Made by a program: the position numbers and the translations under genes
In this document: one piece after another, positions 1-8,353 of the stretch
Layout: each line of letters opens with the position of its first letter
How positions within the stretch are numbered: the stretch's first letter is position 1
Source of the DNA: Loigolactobacillus bifermentans DSM 20003
Lineage (GTDB): Bacteria; Bacillota; Bacilli; Lactobacillales; Lactobacillaceae
NCBI RefSeq assembly: GCF_001434575.1
Contig: NZ_AZDA01000021.1
Location: 1 to 64,000 of the forward strand
DNA: 64,000 nucleotides
Direction of reading: 5' to 3'
Notes under the pieces: model-generated
The model's input: the letters and a program-made list of their open reading frames with translations, nothing else
What the model was told of the DNA's origin: nothing
The model's database searches: none

Positions 1-200
<200 letters not shown>

Positions 201-221
201 AAGCATCCCCATTTCATGTTT

Positions 222-235
222 AGTAAGCGCTTGCT
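222..235. promoter_or_regulatory. cre-like site upstream of the oxidoreductase
   Basis: AGTAAGCGCTTGCT has the AAGCGCTT core of CcpA operators but deviates from consensus at the outer positions. It sits just upstream of the minus-strand oxidoreductase start. CcpA control is inferred from motif and position only. Confidence 0.35.
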
Positions 236-302
236 TAGGTGACTGTAATTGTAGCGGGAAATCGGTTGTGATGCAACTATCTTGTTGTGCCGAGCGGTAG
301 CA

Positions 303-333
303 AAAAAGTACGCTGTTGACGTGCGTACTTTTT
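303..333 (-). terminator. Intrinsic terminator of the hypothetical gene at 332-793
   Basis: An 11-bp inverted repeat (AAAAAGTACGC / GCGTACTTTTT) with a 9-base loop overlaps the stop codon of the minus-strand gene. A-runs on one arm and T-runs on the other could allow it to work in both directions. Confidence 0.7.
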
Positions 334-793
334 AATAGGTACCTTTGATTTTAAAATAACTGCCGCGAATGATCCCAGCAAGCTTTGATTTTTGATGGGC
401 AAACTTGAATTTACCCTCTAATTCGGCTGGCACGGCCATGCCATCGGAAAGTTTCAGGCCAACCGCCCGTTTACCGTCTTCTGCTAAGGTGTAAAGGATG
501 TTGATCCCCAAGCCGTCTTCATAAAAGACATGGGTCCAGCGCACACCAGCCACTTCAAGCTGGCTGACTTCTAGTGGCTTTGCGGCAAAGTGCAGGTCAC
601 GTTCGGCTAAAATCTGATTGACATAATCGATCAGGTCCGGCCGCTGCGCTGCAGGCTCAGTGACAAAATGAACTTTGTATTTATTCCAGAAATATCGGGC
701 TTCGTTGGCACGTAGTCCTGCTAAAGCAGGGGCTACTGGTGAGGATTCTAAGCCAGTGGTGGCAACTGTTTTGAAATCAACTTGATAACGCAT
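332..793 (-). CDS. Hypothetical protein, 153 aa
   Basis: I do not recognise this family. The protein is soluble, with no signal peptide or membrane segment, mixed alpha/beta in character, and has a lysine-rich C-terminus (KIKGTY). The start at 793 has a modest AAGTAGG ribosome site upstream. It stands alone: a terminator overlaps its stop, and the divergent PTS operon begins about 300 bases beyond its start. Codon use looks like that of the neighbours, so a real gene is likely, but no function can be assigned. Confidence 0.7.
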   Translation of the reverse strand: MRYQVDFKTVATTGLESSPVAPALAGLRANEARYFWNKYKVHFVTEPAAQRPDLIDYVNQILAERDLHFAAKPLEVSQLEVAGVRWTHVFYEDGLGINILYTLAEDGKRAVGLKLSDGMAVPAELEGKFKFAHQKSKLAGIIRGSYFKIKGTY

Positions 794-1009
794 GATTGAC
801 CTACTTTCTCAATAAAGTAAATTAATTATAGCGGTTTTAGGGTGTGAAGGGAATTGAATTGTTGTGAATTTATTGGGTGCCAGGCATCAAGTTGGTTTAA
901 AGAGCACCATAATCAAAAACCACTTTTTTAAAAACAAAAATGCACATTTCTTCACAGGTAGGCTGCACAATTTAAACCGGGTATTTTGTGATAGTCGGCC
1001 TATATTATT

Positions 1010-1071
1010 TTGACGGTTAACCTGTCAGAATAAACTTAAGGCGAAATGCTAGCTTTTTGAAAACGCTTTAT
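1010..1071 (+). promoter_or_regulatory. Upstream region of the mannose-family PTS operon with a cre-like site
   Basis: The 306-base gap 794-1099 holds the control region. TGAAAACGCTTTAT at 1058-1071 matches 12 of 14 positions of the CcpA operator consensus and lies 29 bases before the EIIA start. A possible -35 TTGACG (1010-1015) is followed 15 bases later by TAAACT, a weak pair. No convincing -24/-12 (sigma-54) promoter was seen, although many mannose-family PTS operons use one. Confidence 0.5.
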
Positions 1072-1099
1072 TTTATGATTAAACTTGTGGAGGCGGCCT

Positions 1100-1516
1100 A
1101 TGGAACCGGTCAAATTAGTGATTGCGACGCATGGTCAGTTTGGCATTGAGTTGATGCGCTCAGCGGAAATACTGATTGGACCCATGCAGGCGGTTTATCA
1201 GTTATCTTTGCGGTCTGAGGATAATTTTGACACCTTTGTGGCCCATGCGCAGGCCTTGTTGACAACTTTAACGGGTCCGGTTTGTGGGTTAGTCGATCTA
1301 AACGGTGGCACGCCGGCCAATGCCATGACCTTTTTAACCCGTCAATTTCCAATGCGGGTCGTTGCCGGCTTAAATTTACCGATGTTATTAGAGAGCTACT
1401 TGCAAGTCAGTCGTCAACCAGATACTTCTTTAGCAGAGGTTGTCCAAACTTGCTTGCAGGCGGGCCAGCGGTCTGTCGTGGAAACAACGGCCAAATATCA
1501 GCGGAACAAATCATAG
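1100..1516 (+). CDS. PTS system mannose/sorbose-family EIIA component (first copy)
   Basis: A 138-aa cytoplasmic phosphocarrier. Its IATHGQFG motif places the phospho-accepting histidine at residue 11, and DLNGGTPAN corresponds to the conserved DLxGGSPxN of the family. HPr would phosphorylate it and it would pass phosphate to an EIIB. The ATG at 1100 is chosen over an upstream TTG because GGAGG at 1089-1093 is six bases away. It is the first gene of the operon and is followed 14 bases later by the regulator gene. A second EIIA in the same operon (4266-4679) is the more typical transport partner, so this copy may serve the regulator or a second EIIB. Substrate unknown. Confidence 0.88.
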   Translation: MEPVKLVIATHGQFGIELMRSAEILIGPMQAVYQLSLRSEDNFDTFVAHAQALLTTLTGPVCGLVDLNGGTPANAMTFLTRQFPMRVVAGLNLPMLLESYLQVSRQPDTSLAEVVQTCLQAGQRSVVETTAKYQRNKS

Positions 1517-1530
1517 AATGGAGCAATGTC

Positions 1531-2593
1531 ATGCAGTTGGTGGATATTTTCAATTCATTTATCCATGTGGTACAGGAGAATCCGAATTATTTAATTGGAT
1601 TGTTGGATATGAATCATCAGGTGATTGCGGCAAGTGATGAGAACGTGTGTGGTGAGGTGATTCCAGCAGAAATTGAGCCGGCTCGCAATCAAATATTTGT
1701 GCTACAAGTTGGTGAGTCGTTGTTAGGTTATTTGTGGGTCCATGTCCATCAACCAGATGCCAGTTTGAATATGGTGAGTACCTTATTCTATCAGTCATTG
1801 AAAACACGGATCGCACACGAATTAGATAAGGAAAGTGCGTTGGCAAGTTTATCGTTAGAAGGCTTACTGATCAATGAATTGATTGTCAAAGAAGCAGCGG
1901 ATGCCAGTTATGTGCAAGACCTAATGGCCAAATTAGACCTGGATCCTAGCATGCCTCGAATTGCCGTTTACTTGTTAGGGATGGATGCGTTTGAATCAGA
2001 AATGATCACGAATTTAAAGTATAAGCTGAATGACCCCAACACTTTTTACGCACGCTTAGGGGGCCCAAACCTTGGTGATTTTTAAAGCACTTCCAACGGC
2101 ACGTAAGCCAGTTGCTGTGCACACCGTTTTAACTACTTTTGTCCAAGAGCTCGTGGATTGGGGCCTAAAAAATTGTTACTACGCCATTGGCACCTTACAG
2201 TGTCAAATGCGACTCTACGCCGATAGCTATCAAAGCTGTCAGTGGTTAGTCAAACATGAAACCATGATCAAAGACCAACCGTGTTTTTTCACGGATCATT
2301 TAGCGGGTTACTTTTGTGACAAACTGCAAATTTCTGAAATGGATAATTTGTTTGATTACTTTTACGAGCAAGTGGTGAACATGGATACAGAAGAAATGGT
2401 GGCAGTGGCCGACGCATTATACCGAACGAACTTTAATCTAAAACAAGCAGCGGATCAGCTTTATTTTCATCGCAATACATTGTTGTACAAATTACAGGAC
2501 TATGAGCAAACACTAAAGTTGGATATTCGTGGCAGTATGGTCGGGAAGTTTATGTTTTTCCTGTTTTGTGACTTGTTGAAGAAAACGTTGTAA
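1531..2593 (+). pseudogene. CdaR/PucR-type transcriptional regulator, interrupted by a +1 frameshift
   Basis: Two reading frames together make one protein of about 353 residues. The first frame runs from ATG 1531 (GGAG seven bases upstream) to a TAA near 2085. The second continues in frame +2 from about 2072 to 2593. Its C-terminus, with LKQAADQLYFHRNTLLYKL, is the PucR-type helix-turn-helix of sugar-diacid-like regulators; the middle resembles the degenerate GGDEF-like domain of this family. The shift occurs at a run of five G (2059-2063): removing one G gives a continuous protein. It lies between the first EIIA and EIIB genes and probably regulated this operon. A true mutation, a sequencing homopolymer error or programmed frameshifting are all possible. 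Confidence 0.75.
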
Positions 2594-2608
2594 GGAGGCG
2601 CTTGCTTC

Positions 2609-3082
2609 ATGGGGAAAATTGTATTGGCACGCATTGATGATCGATTGATCCACGGGCAAGTGATGACAGCTTGGATCCAGTTTACCAATGCAAATGAAGT
2701 GATCGTGATGGATGAAAAGGTGGCGCAAGACCCGTTTTTAGCCGATATTATCACATCAGCGGTACCGGAAAACCTCAAGGCAATGGTGTTATCACCAGTG
2801 GCTACGGCGGCCTATTTAAAACAACAGGCGGATCAGCCAGTTAATCATTTGCTGCTGGCCAAGGGACCACAAGCTTATTTAGACTTACTTGATCAGGGCA
2901 TTGCGCTAAACAGTATTGATTTAGGTGGCATGGGTCAGACCGGACAACGCACGCAACTTTATCGCAATATTGCACTAGATGAGACAGAACGGGCTGCCTT
3001 TCGAGAATTAATTCAGCGCCAAGTGAATGTTTACATCCAAGTGGCACCGGCTAATAAAAAAATCAACTTAGCAAAAATATAG
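2609..3082 (+). CDS. PTS system mannose/sorbose-family EIIB component (first copy)
   Basis: A 157-aa cytoplasmic EIIB of the mannose superfamily. The motif ARIDDRLIHGQV places the phosphorylated histidine at residue 15, and GGMGxxGQR near residue 110 is also typical. A strong AAGGAGG site overlaps the stop of the preceding regulator gene. It is closely related to the second EIIB at 4696-5172, with the same start motif, so the operon encodes two EIIBs but only one EIIC/EIID pair. The C-terminus (NKKINLAKI) is short and basic. It may compete for, or replace, the second EIIB at the same permease, or act in signalling. Confidence 0.9.
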   Translation: MGKIVLARIDDRLIHGQVMTAWIQFTNANEVIVMDEKVAQDPFLADIITSAVPENLKAMVLSPVATAAYLKQQADQPVNHLLLAKGPQAYLDLLDQGIALNSIDLGGMGQTGQRTQLYRNIALDETERAAFRELIQRQVNVYIQVAPANKKINLAKI

Positions 3083-3178
3083 TTCAAAAATAAATCAAAA
3101 CCAGTGGGCTTATTTTTTGCGGCCATTTGACGTGCTGGCCAGGCAGTAAACCTGAAAATTTAGAGGGGGAATTTGAGG

Positions 3179-4255
3179 ATGACAACGAAAAACATTGTAT
3201 CGAAAACGTATCGTTTAATAAAACCAGAAAATTTTGAAACGCAAAACATCACACGCACGCTAAAACCAGGTTGGGTGGACGTCCAACCGCGGATGGCCAG
3301 TGTGTGTCACGCGGACGACCGCTATTTTGCCGGGCAGCGGCGGCCAGAAGCCTTGGCAAAAAAGTTACCGATGGCGCTATTACATGAAGGTTTAGGCGTG
3401 GTGAAAGAAAGCATGAGCAATCAGTTTCAAGCTGGCCAACGGGTGGTGATTGCCCCGAATATTCCTGGCTATGTGTTGCGCGGAGAAGCGAAAACAGATC
3501 CAGTACCGGATAATTACAGCACGGACGCCGTTTTTATGAGTAGTGGGTACGATGGGATCTCCCAAAGTGACGTGGTCCAGCCGGCGTCAGGCTTGATTCC
3601 AATTCCCGATAATGTCCCTGATGAGATTGCGGTTTTTGCGGAAGTCAGTACCATTGGCTACCATGCGTCCAGCCATGTGGCCAATTATCTCAGTCAACCT
3701 GGGGTAAAAGTCGCACTGTTTGGCGATGGACCTGTAGGTTATATGGCAGCAGCGGTATTGCATTATGTGCGTGGGATTGCGTCTGAAAATTTAACCGTAT
3801 TTGGGGCGGTACCTGAGCGGCTGGCCAAATTTGACTTTGCACAGCGCGAAAATGTGACAGAATATGACTTTGAACAGGCGCCTGAACAATTTGATGTGAT
3901 CTTTGAAGCCACAGGTGGGCATTTTAGTTCTAGTGCGATCAATGAAGGGATTCAAGTCATCAAACGCACAGGAAAATTTGTGTTAATGGGGGTAACGGAA
4001 GAACTGGTGCCGATCGATACCCGTGATGTACTGGAAAAAGGCCTGACTTTATATGGTACCAGTCGTTCAACGCCACCAGATTTTCAGGCGATTATCCAAG
4101 CGATGAGTGCCAACGCTGATTACCGTCAGGCGTTAAGCAAGTTATTGCCAGAACAGGCCACGACGATTTCCAGTGCAGCAGATTTAAAAGTGGCGTTTGA
4201 TCAGATTGTTGCTAGTAAAGATTGGCATAAAGCCATCTTGAAATTTGAATGGTAG
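3179..4255 (+). CDS. Zinc-type alcohol dehydrogenase, ribitol-5-phosphate dehydrogenase (TarJ)-like
   Basis: A 358-aa medium-chain dehydrogenase. SVCHADDRYF (Cys43), MALLHEG (His69, Glu70) and SSGYDGISQ match the TarJ branch of enzymes that reduce ribulose 5-phosphate to ribitol 5-phosphate. FGDGPVGYMAAAV near residue 185 is the NAD(P)-binding fold. ATG 3179 is preferred to a TTG six bases earlier because a GAGGGGG site is correctly spaced from it. There is no TarI cytidylyltransferase next to it. Its place inside a PTS operon suggests that it oxidises or reduces the phosphorylated sugar or polyol delivered by this transporter. The substrate is inferred only. Confidence 0.75.
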   Translation: MTTKNIVSKTYRLIKPENFETQNITRTLKPGWVDVQPRMASVCHADDRYFAGQRRPEALAKKLPMALLHEGLGVVKESMSNQFQAGQRVVIAPNIPGYVLRGEAKTDPVPDNYSTDAVFMSSGYDGISQSDVVQPASGLIPIPDNVPDEIAVFAEVSTIGYHASSHVANYLSQPGVKVALFGDGPVGYMAAAVLHYVRGIASENLTVFGAVPERLAKFDFAQRENVTEYDFEQAPEQFDVIFEATGGHFSSSAINEGIQVIKRTGKFVLMGVTEELVPIDTRDVLEKGLTLYGTSRSTPPDFQAIIQAMSANADYRQALSKLLPEQATTISSAADLKVAFDQIVASKDWHKAILKFEW

Positions 4256-4265
4256 GTGACGCAAA

Positions 4266-4679
4266 ATGGTTGGGATTGTGATCGCAACACATGGCCAATT
4301 GGCGGCAGGTTTGTTAGATGCCGCTGAGTTGATTATGGGTGAGCAGGCGCAGGTCGCCACGTTAGGCTTACATCATGGGGACGATGTGGCCGCATTTGGA
4401 CAAGCGCTGGTGCGCGCTGCCAAATCTGTTAGCACTGGCGATGGTGTATTAGTACTCACCGATTTATTTGGGGCGAGTCCGAATAACCAGGCTGCAACAG
4501 CTCGGACGGCCTTAACTGGGATTCCTTATGCGCTGCTGACAGGGGTTAATTTACCAATGCTGTTAACGGCATTTAATGAACGTTTGCTCGGCAATGACTT
4601 GATCACCATGAAGCAAGCTGTTTTAACAGCAGGTCAAACAGGGATTAAAGACTTTTTCATAGAGCTTGCCAAACAATAG
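4266..4679 (+). CDS. PTS system mannose/sorbose-family EIIA component (second copy)
   Basis: A 137-aa EIIA with IATHGQ (His9 as phosphorylation site) and TDLFGASPNN, close to the family consensus. It starts 10 bases after the dehydrogenase gene and is followed by EIIB, EIIC and EIID, which is the usual order of a transporting unit. It takes phosphate from HPr and passes it to EIIB. It is clearly paralogous to the EIIA at 1100-1516 but not near-identical, so the duplication is not recent. Confidence 0.92.
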   Translation: MVGIVIATHGQLAAGLLDAAELIMGEQAQVATLGLHHGDDVAAFGQALVRAAKSVSTGDGVLVLTDLFGASPNNQAATARTALTGIPYALLTGVNLPMLLTAFNERLLGNDLITMKQAVLTAGQTGIKDFFIELAKQ

Positions 4680-4695
4680 AAAGTGAGGGTTTCAA

Positions 4696-5172
4696 ATGTC
4701 AAAAATTGTTTTAGCCCGCATCGATGATCGCTTGATTCATGGTCAAGTGATGACCGCTTGGCTTCAGTATACCGATGGCAATCATATTGTGATCGTAGAC
4801 AACGGTACTGCACAAGATAGTTTTCTGCAGACCGTCATGAAAATGTCGGTTCCTCAAGGGGTTAAGTTGGATATTTTCAATGAAACAGATGGTGCTCAAT
4901 TTTTACAGGCTGAGCATGGCCAAGATAATATTATTATTTTAGCCAAAACACCAGAAGTCTACTTAGACTTAATTGAAGCCGGTGTCAAGCTGGATGAGAT
5001 CATCGTTGGTGGGATGGGTGCCAACGGTCAGCGTAAAAAGTTCTATAAGAATATTTCGGCATCCCCTAGTGAACGGGAAACTTTCCAAAAGATCATTGAC
5101 CACGGCACCACAATGAAAGTACGCATTGTACCAAGTGATAACGCAACTGATGTTGAAGGGTTACTAAAGTAA
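4696..5172 (+). CDS. PTS system mannose/sorbose-family EIIB component (second copy)
   Basis: A 158-aa EIIB with the same ARIDDRLIHGQV motif (His15) and VGGMGANGQRKK as other mannose-family EIIBs. It receives phosphate from EIIA and transfers it to the sugar bound by EIIC/EIID. The gene starts 16 bases after EIIA with a GTGAGGG site and precedes EIIC by 18 bases. Compared with the copy at 2609 its C-terminal part is longer and more acidic (DATDVEGLLK-type ending), so the two may differ in partner choice. Confidence 0.92.
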   Translation: MSKIVLARIDDRLIHGQVMTAWLQYTDGNHIVIVDNGTAQDSFLQTVMKMSVPQGVKLDIFNETDGAQFLQAEHGQDNIIILAKTPEVYLDLIEAGVKLDEIIVGGMGANGQRKKFYKNISASPSERETFQKIIDHGTTMKVRIVPSDNATDVEGLLK

Positions 5173-5190
5173 AAAGGAGGGAACAAGGCC

Positions 5191-5955
5191 ATGACGATAC
5201 ATCTTTGGCAAGCGTTTTTAATTGGGGTCGTTTACTACTTAGGACAAATGGGATCGCCTTGGGTTTCCTTAGCAGGGACGCATACCATTATGCGACCGTT
5301 GGTCAATGGGGCATTGGTTGGTTTGATCATGGGTGATCCAGTCAAAGGGACGATTTATGGGGCAGCAATCCAATTACCATTCTTAGCTTGGATCGGGGCC
5401 GGTGGGTCAGTCCCAATGGATACTGCGTTAGCAGGGACTTTAGGCACAGCCCTTGGGATGGCGTCTAACGTCTCACCTTCGGTTGCCATTACGTTAGCGG
5501 TGCCGATCAGTTTGATTGGGACGATGATCTGGGTGCTCCACATGACGGTGGATATTACCTTTGTACACATGGCCGATGCAGCCGCTGAAAAAGGTAATTT
5601 AAGTCGTATTAACTTCTTACACGTGTGGCCACCACAAATTACCATGTTTATTTTCTCCGTCGTGCCCGCGATGTTAGCCTCTTACTTTGGGGCCGGGCCG
5701 GTGAAGGCAGTGATCGGCAGTTTAAATGGGACACCGTTACACGTGTTAACTGTCATTGGTGGGATTTTACCCGCTTTAGGGATTGCCATGAACTTACGCG
5801 CTATGAATGGCAAAGGTACTTTGGTGTTCTTCTTGCTCGGCTTTATGATTGCCGTTTACTCAAAATTACCAATTTTACCAATTGCCGTTTTTGCAGTGAT
5901 CGTCGCTTACATCTACACCACATTGTTCTTAAAGAATGGGAGTGAAAACGCATGA
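5191..5955 (+). CDS. PTS system mannose/sorbose-family EIIC component
   Basis: A 254-aa integral membrane protein with about eight hydrophobic segments. Features typical of the family are GLIMGDPVKGT and the glycine-rich IGAGGSVPMDTALAGTLG stretch near residues 70-87. With EIID it forms the sugar channel. A strong AAAGGAGGG site precedes the ATG. Its stop overlaps the start of EIID (ATGA), so the two are translationally coupled. Substrate specificity of mannose-family EIIC cannot be deduced from sequence reading; the operon's dehydrogenase hints at a polyol or an unusual hexose. Confidence 0.92.
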   Translation: MTIHLWQAFLIGVVYYLGQMGSPWVSLAGTHTIMRPLVNGALVGLIMGDPVKGTIYGAAIQLPFLAWIGAGGSVPMDTALAGTLGTALGMASNVSPSVAITLAVPISLIGTMIWVLHMTVDITFVHMADAAAEKGNLSRINFLHVWPPQITMFIFSVVPAMLASYFGAGPVKAVIGSLNGTPLHVLTVIGGILPALGIAMNLRAMNGKGTLVFFLLGFMIAVYSKLPILPIAVFAVIVAYIYTTLFLKNGSENA

Positions 5956-6824
5956 GCGAAAAAGTAACGGACGTTGAAAAGCAGGAACTGCCTTCTGAGA
6001 ATAAGAAGGATGCGGTGCGGTTAACCAAGCGCGAAGTTGTGCGGTCATTCTGGCGCTGGACGTTTTTCTCCCATGCCAACTACAACTATGAACGGCTGCA
6101 GGCAACTGGGGTGATCCATGCGCTATCACCAGTTTTTAAGCATTTATATGGCAATGATGAAGCACAGATGAAGGAAGCTTTACAGCGGCACATGCAATTC
6201 TTTAATACAGAACCCCATTTTGGTGGGGCGATTTTAGGGATGACCATTGCCATGGAAGAAGAAAAGGCCAATGGTGCCCCGATTACCAGTGAAACGATCA
6301 ACGGTTTAAAAACCGGGCTCATGGGCCCGTTAGCCGGAATCGGGGATACACTGTGGCAAGGGACATTGATTCCCATTTTACTCTCCTTTACCATTGGTTT
6401 TGCGTCCAAAGGGAACATTTTAATGGGCCCGGTTCTGTTTGCCGTACTTCATTTAGCCATTATTTGGGGGATTGGTTACTGGAGCTGGATGCAAGGTTAC
6501 AATTTAGGGAAAGAAGGTATCGCAAAGGTCCTGCAAGGGTCCCTGTTGCCAACCGTTATGACCTTTGCCCAGTCCATGGGACCAATTGTGATCGGCGCAC
6601 TTTCAGCGACCTTTGTTAAGGTATCCAGCCCATTAAAATTCCATTTAGGGAAATCCATGATGAAAGTCCAATCGGGCATTTTAGATAAGTTAGTCTTAGG
6701 GCTACTGCCATTGCTGATCACGTTATTAGCCTACTATTTGTTGAAACGCAAGTTCAAACCAACGACCGTATTGTTGATCTTAGTGATCGTAGGCCTCGTC
6801 GGCGGTATTTTCTATATTATTTAA
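5952..6824 (+). CDS. PTS system mannose/sorbose-family EIID component
   Basis: A 290-aa membrane protein. The soluble N-terminal half includes the segments SFWRWTFFSHANYNYERLQ and LMGPLAGIGDTLWQGT, hallmarks of EIID; hydrophobic helices fill the C-terminal half. It overlaps EIIC by four bases. It is the last gene of the operon and is followed by a strong terminator. An N-terminal charged extension of about 25 residues precedes the conserved domain. Confidence 0.93.
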   Translation: MSEKVTDVEKQELPSENKKDAVRLTKREVVRSFWRWTFFSHANYNYERLQATGVIHALSPVFKHLYGNDEAQMKEALQRHMQFFNTEPHFGGAILGMTIAMEEEKANGAPITSETINGLKTGLMGPLAGIGDTLWQGTLIPILLSFTIGFASKGNILMGPVLFAVLHLAIIWGIGYWSWMQGYNLGKEGIAKVLQGSLLPTVMTFAQSMGPIVIGALSATFVKVSSPLKFHLGKSMMKVQSGILDKLVLGLLPLLITLLAYYLLKRKFKPTTVLLILVIVGLVGGIFYII

Positions 6825-6832
6825 AATCGTTT

Positions 6833-6864
6833 AACCACTGATGACGCTGTCGTTGGTGGTTTTT
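6833..6864 (+). terminator. Intrinsic terminator of the PTS operon
   Basis: A 13-bp stem with several GU pairs (AACCAC...GTGGTT outer arms, loop GCT) is followed by TTTT. It ends at the stop of the convergent toxin gene. Confidence 0.8.
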
Positions 6865-7195
6865 AGTTTGGGTCCATCTTAAAGAAGCGTTCGATTTGAG
6901 TCCCAATATCGGAGCGATTGTCATAGATTTTTAAAATTGTAAGGTCGGTTTCCGACTTTTTATAAATAACAGTGATTTTATCTGTGTGATAATAATCATA
7001 GCCTGTTAAATAAGGCCCAATCTCTGTGGCAGAACGACCTAAGTTTGGAAAATCAGCAAGTGATTTTAGTCGATTAGCAAGTTCTCGCATAATTCTATTG
7101 GTGATTTCAGTGCCAAAGGTTTGGCTCAGGTAATCTTTAATGTGTAAGAGATCTTTCTGTGCAGCATCATTGATTATCAGAGTGAGTTTTGTCAT
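6863..7195 (-). CDS. RelE/ParE-family toxin
   Basis: A 110-aa protein with the fold signature of RelE/ParE toxins: an N-terminal strand and helix with AAQKDLLHIKDYL, the middle motif DFPNLGRSA, and C-terminal strands YYHTDKITVIYKK and LTILKIYDNR. ParE members poison gyrase and RelE members cut mRNA; the sequence does not decide which. It overlaps the antitoxin gene by four bases (ATGA) in the usual antitoxin-toxin order. The pair probably autoregulates through the antitoxin. It converges on the PTS operon terminator. Confidence 0.85.
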   Translation of the reverse strand: MTKLTLIINDAAQKDLLHIKDYLSQTFGTEITNRIMRELANRLKSLADFPNLGRSATEIGPYLTGYDYYHTDKITVIYKKSETDLTILKIYDNRSDIGTQIERFFKMDPN

Positions 7196-7425
7196 TTGAA
7201 AAGCTCCTTTTCAAATTCTGAAAATGGTTGAGAAGGGCCAGCTTCAGATTTTTTTAGATCATTTAAAATTTTTAATCCGAGTTGTAAACGATCGTATTCT
7301 TCTAGGTCAACAATAGCGTATTTGCCATAGCCATTTTTTGTTAAGATCACAGGTTGTTCCTTAGTGACTTCGGCCAGTAATTTCTTGTAGTTACGGAGTT
7401 CTGAGACAGGTTTAATGTTAAGCAT
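7192..7425 (-). CDS. Phd/YefM-family antitoxin
   Basis: A 77-aa protein beginning MLNIKPVSELRNY, with VILTKNGYGKYAIVDLEEYD, the DNA-binding N-terminal fold of Phd/YefM antitoxins. The acidic C-terminal tail (FSEFEKELF) would wrap the toxin. ATG 7425 is preferred to a TTG 12 bases upstream because the conserved family start aligns with it; the ribosome site is weak either way. The gene is followed by the toxin with an ATGA overlap. Confidence 0.82.
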   Translation of the reverse strand: MLNIKPVSELRNYKKLLAEVTKEQPVILTKNGYGKYAIVDLEEYDRLQLGLKILNDLKKSEAGPSQPFSEFEKELFK

Positions 7426-7437
7426 AAATTGCACCAA

Positions 7438-7905
7438 CTTTCAAAGTTTTGTTAAAAATATTGTACCTAATTTAGTGCTTAATTTACAGCAAATGGTTTT
7501 TACGATTAAGGCGCAAGTTCGTGATGATTGCTAAGTGATAGCTACAGCATAGCAACGAAAGCGGTTACTGACAATGGATTTTGGCTTTTCTTAAACGTTT
7601 GTTCGCCTAAAATAAATCGCGTTCTTTTGCGCATTACTAGTGGTTATTTTTTGATAAACGAAAAAAGCTACTAACTTAGGCCAAGTTAGTAGCTAGATGT
7701 ATCCTGATAAACTTTATTTTGTACTGCTATAATAGTATTTTACAATATTTTGTGCAACTCATTGATATTGCCATATAGTGTCCACCATAGTGCCATAACT
7801 TTATGAATCGCACAATAGGTGCAAAATATTTGAACGCTATAAAGGGACGTCAGATATTAGCCCATAGACGATTGTTGTTTATCATATCATCAATCGCGAT
7901 GGTAA
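7438..7905. other. Non-coding gap of 468 bases
   Basis: No convincing gene was found. The stretch is AT-rich and contains short, poorly supported open frames, such as a 43-codon frame from about 7803 on the plus strand without a ribosome site. One strong hairpin (7661-7694) is listed separately. The left end contains the presumed promoter of the toxin-antitoxin pair. The composition could fit the remnant of an integrated element, but no integrase or attachment repeat could be shown. Confidence 0.5.
7661..7694 (-). terminator. Strong hairpin, minus-strand terminator
   Basis: AGCTACTAACTT (7666-7677) and AAGTTAGTAGCT (7683-7694) form a perfect 12-bp stem with a 5-base loop. It is followed on the minus strand by six T. 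No minus-strand gene ends close by, so it may end the 7906-8100 transcript or a lost gene. Confidence 0.65.
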
Positions 7906-8100
7906 TCATTCCGCTTGATCCGCAAACAAACTGATAAAGGTCGCTGCGTCCTGTGGGTCAGTGGAAGCAATACGGAACAGTAAGTCTAGCTGGTCATCGG
8001 TGGGATCCGTAAGGTGTAGGGCCTCAACCATTTGGGTGAAGCGTTTATCAATTGCTTTTTCGGTCATGTTAGGGTCTTTGGGGCTTTGGCTAAGGGCCAT
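7906..8100 (-). CDS. Small hypothetical protein, 64 aa
   Basis: Unrecognised small acidic protein starting MALSQSPKDP. Two helical stretches (IDKRFTQMVEALHL and DDQLDLLFRIAS) suggest an all-helical fold without membrane segments. ATG 8100 is used because AAGGA lies nine bases upstream; an ATG nine bases earlier would abut the ribosome site. It stands alone between two hairpins. Confidence 0.5.
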   Translation of the reverse strand: MALSQSPKDPNMTEKAIDKRFTQMVEALHLTDPTDDQLDLLFRIASTDPQDAATFISLFADQAE

Positions 8101-8236
8101 TAAGATCATTCCTTATTGTTTATTTTGTGTTTAAAGGTCTTTGCGGTGGTGTGAATGCTTGTCTATACGATAAAGTACTATTCGCACAGTGTAGGGAAAT
8201 TCGGAACGGATGTCAATATCAGGCGAAGGACAATGC

Positions 8237-8274
8237 AAAAAGAGCATCTAGAACGGTTAAGGTCTAGATGCTCT
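8237..8274 (-). terminator. Intrinsic terminator of the MFS-DUF4811 operon
   Basis: AGAGCATCTAGA (8241-8252) and TCTAGATGCTCT (8263-8274) form a perfect 12-bp stem, followed on the minus strand by a short T run. A second, imperfect inverted repeat (8288-8297 with 8311-8320) lies between it and the end of the DUF4811 gene. Confidence 0.7.
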
Positions 8275-8353
8275 CAATGATGCGCTTGACGTTAACCCGT
8301 ACACCCTACTGGTTAGCGTCGTGGCAGCACTTGTATTTTGAATGAAGCACTTG

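Noticed and set aside
7803-7937. Short plus-strand frame starting MNRTIGAKYLNA
   Set aside because: Only 43 codons, no ribosome site, and it runs into the antisense of the small gene at 7906-8100.
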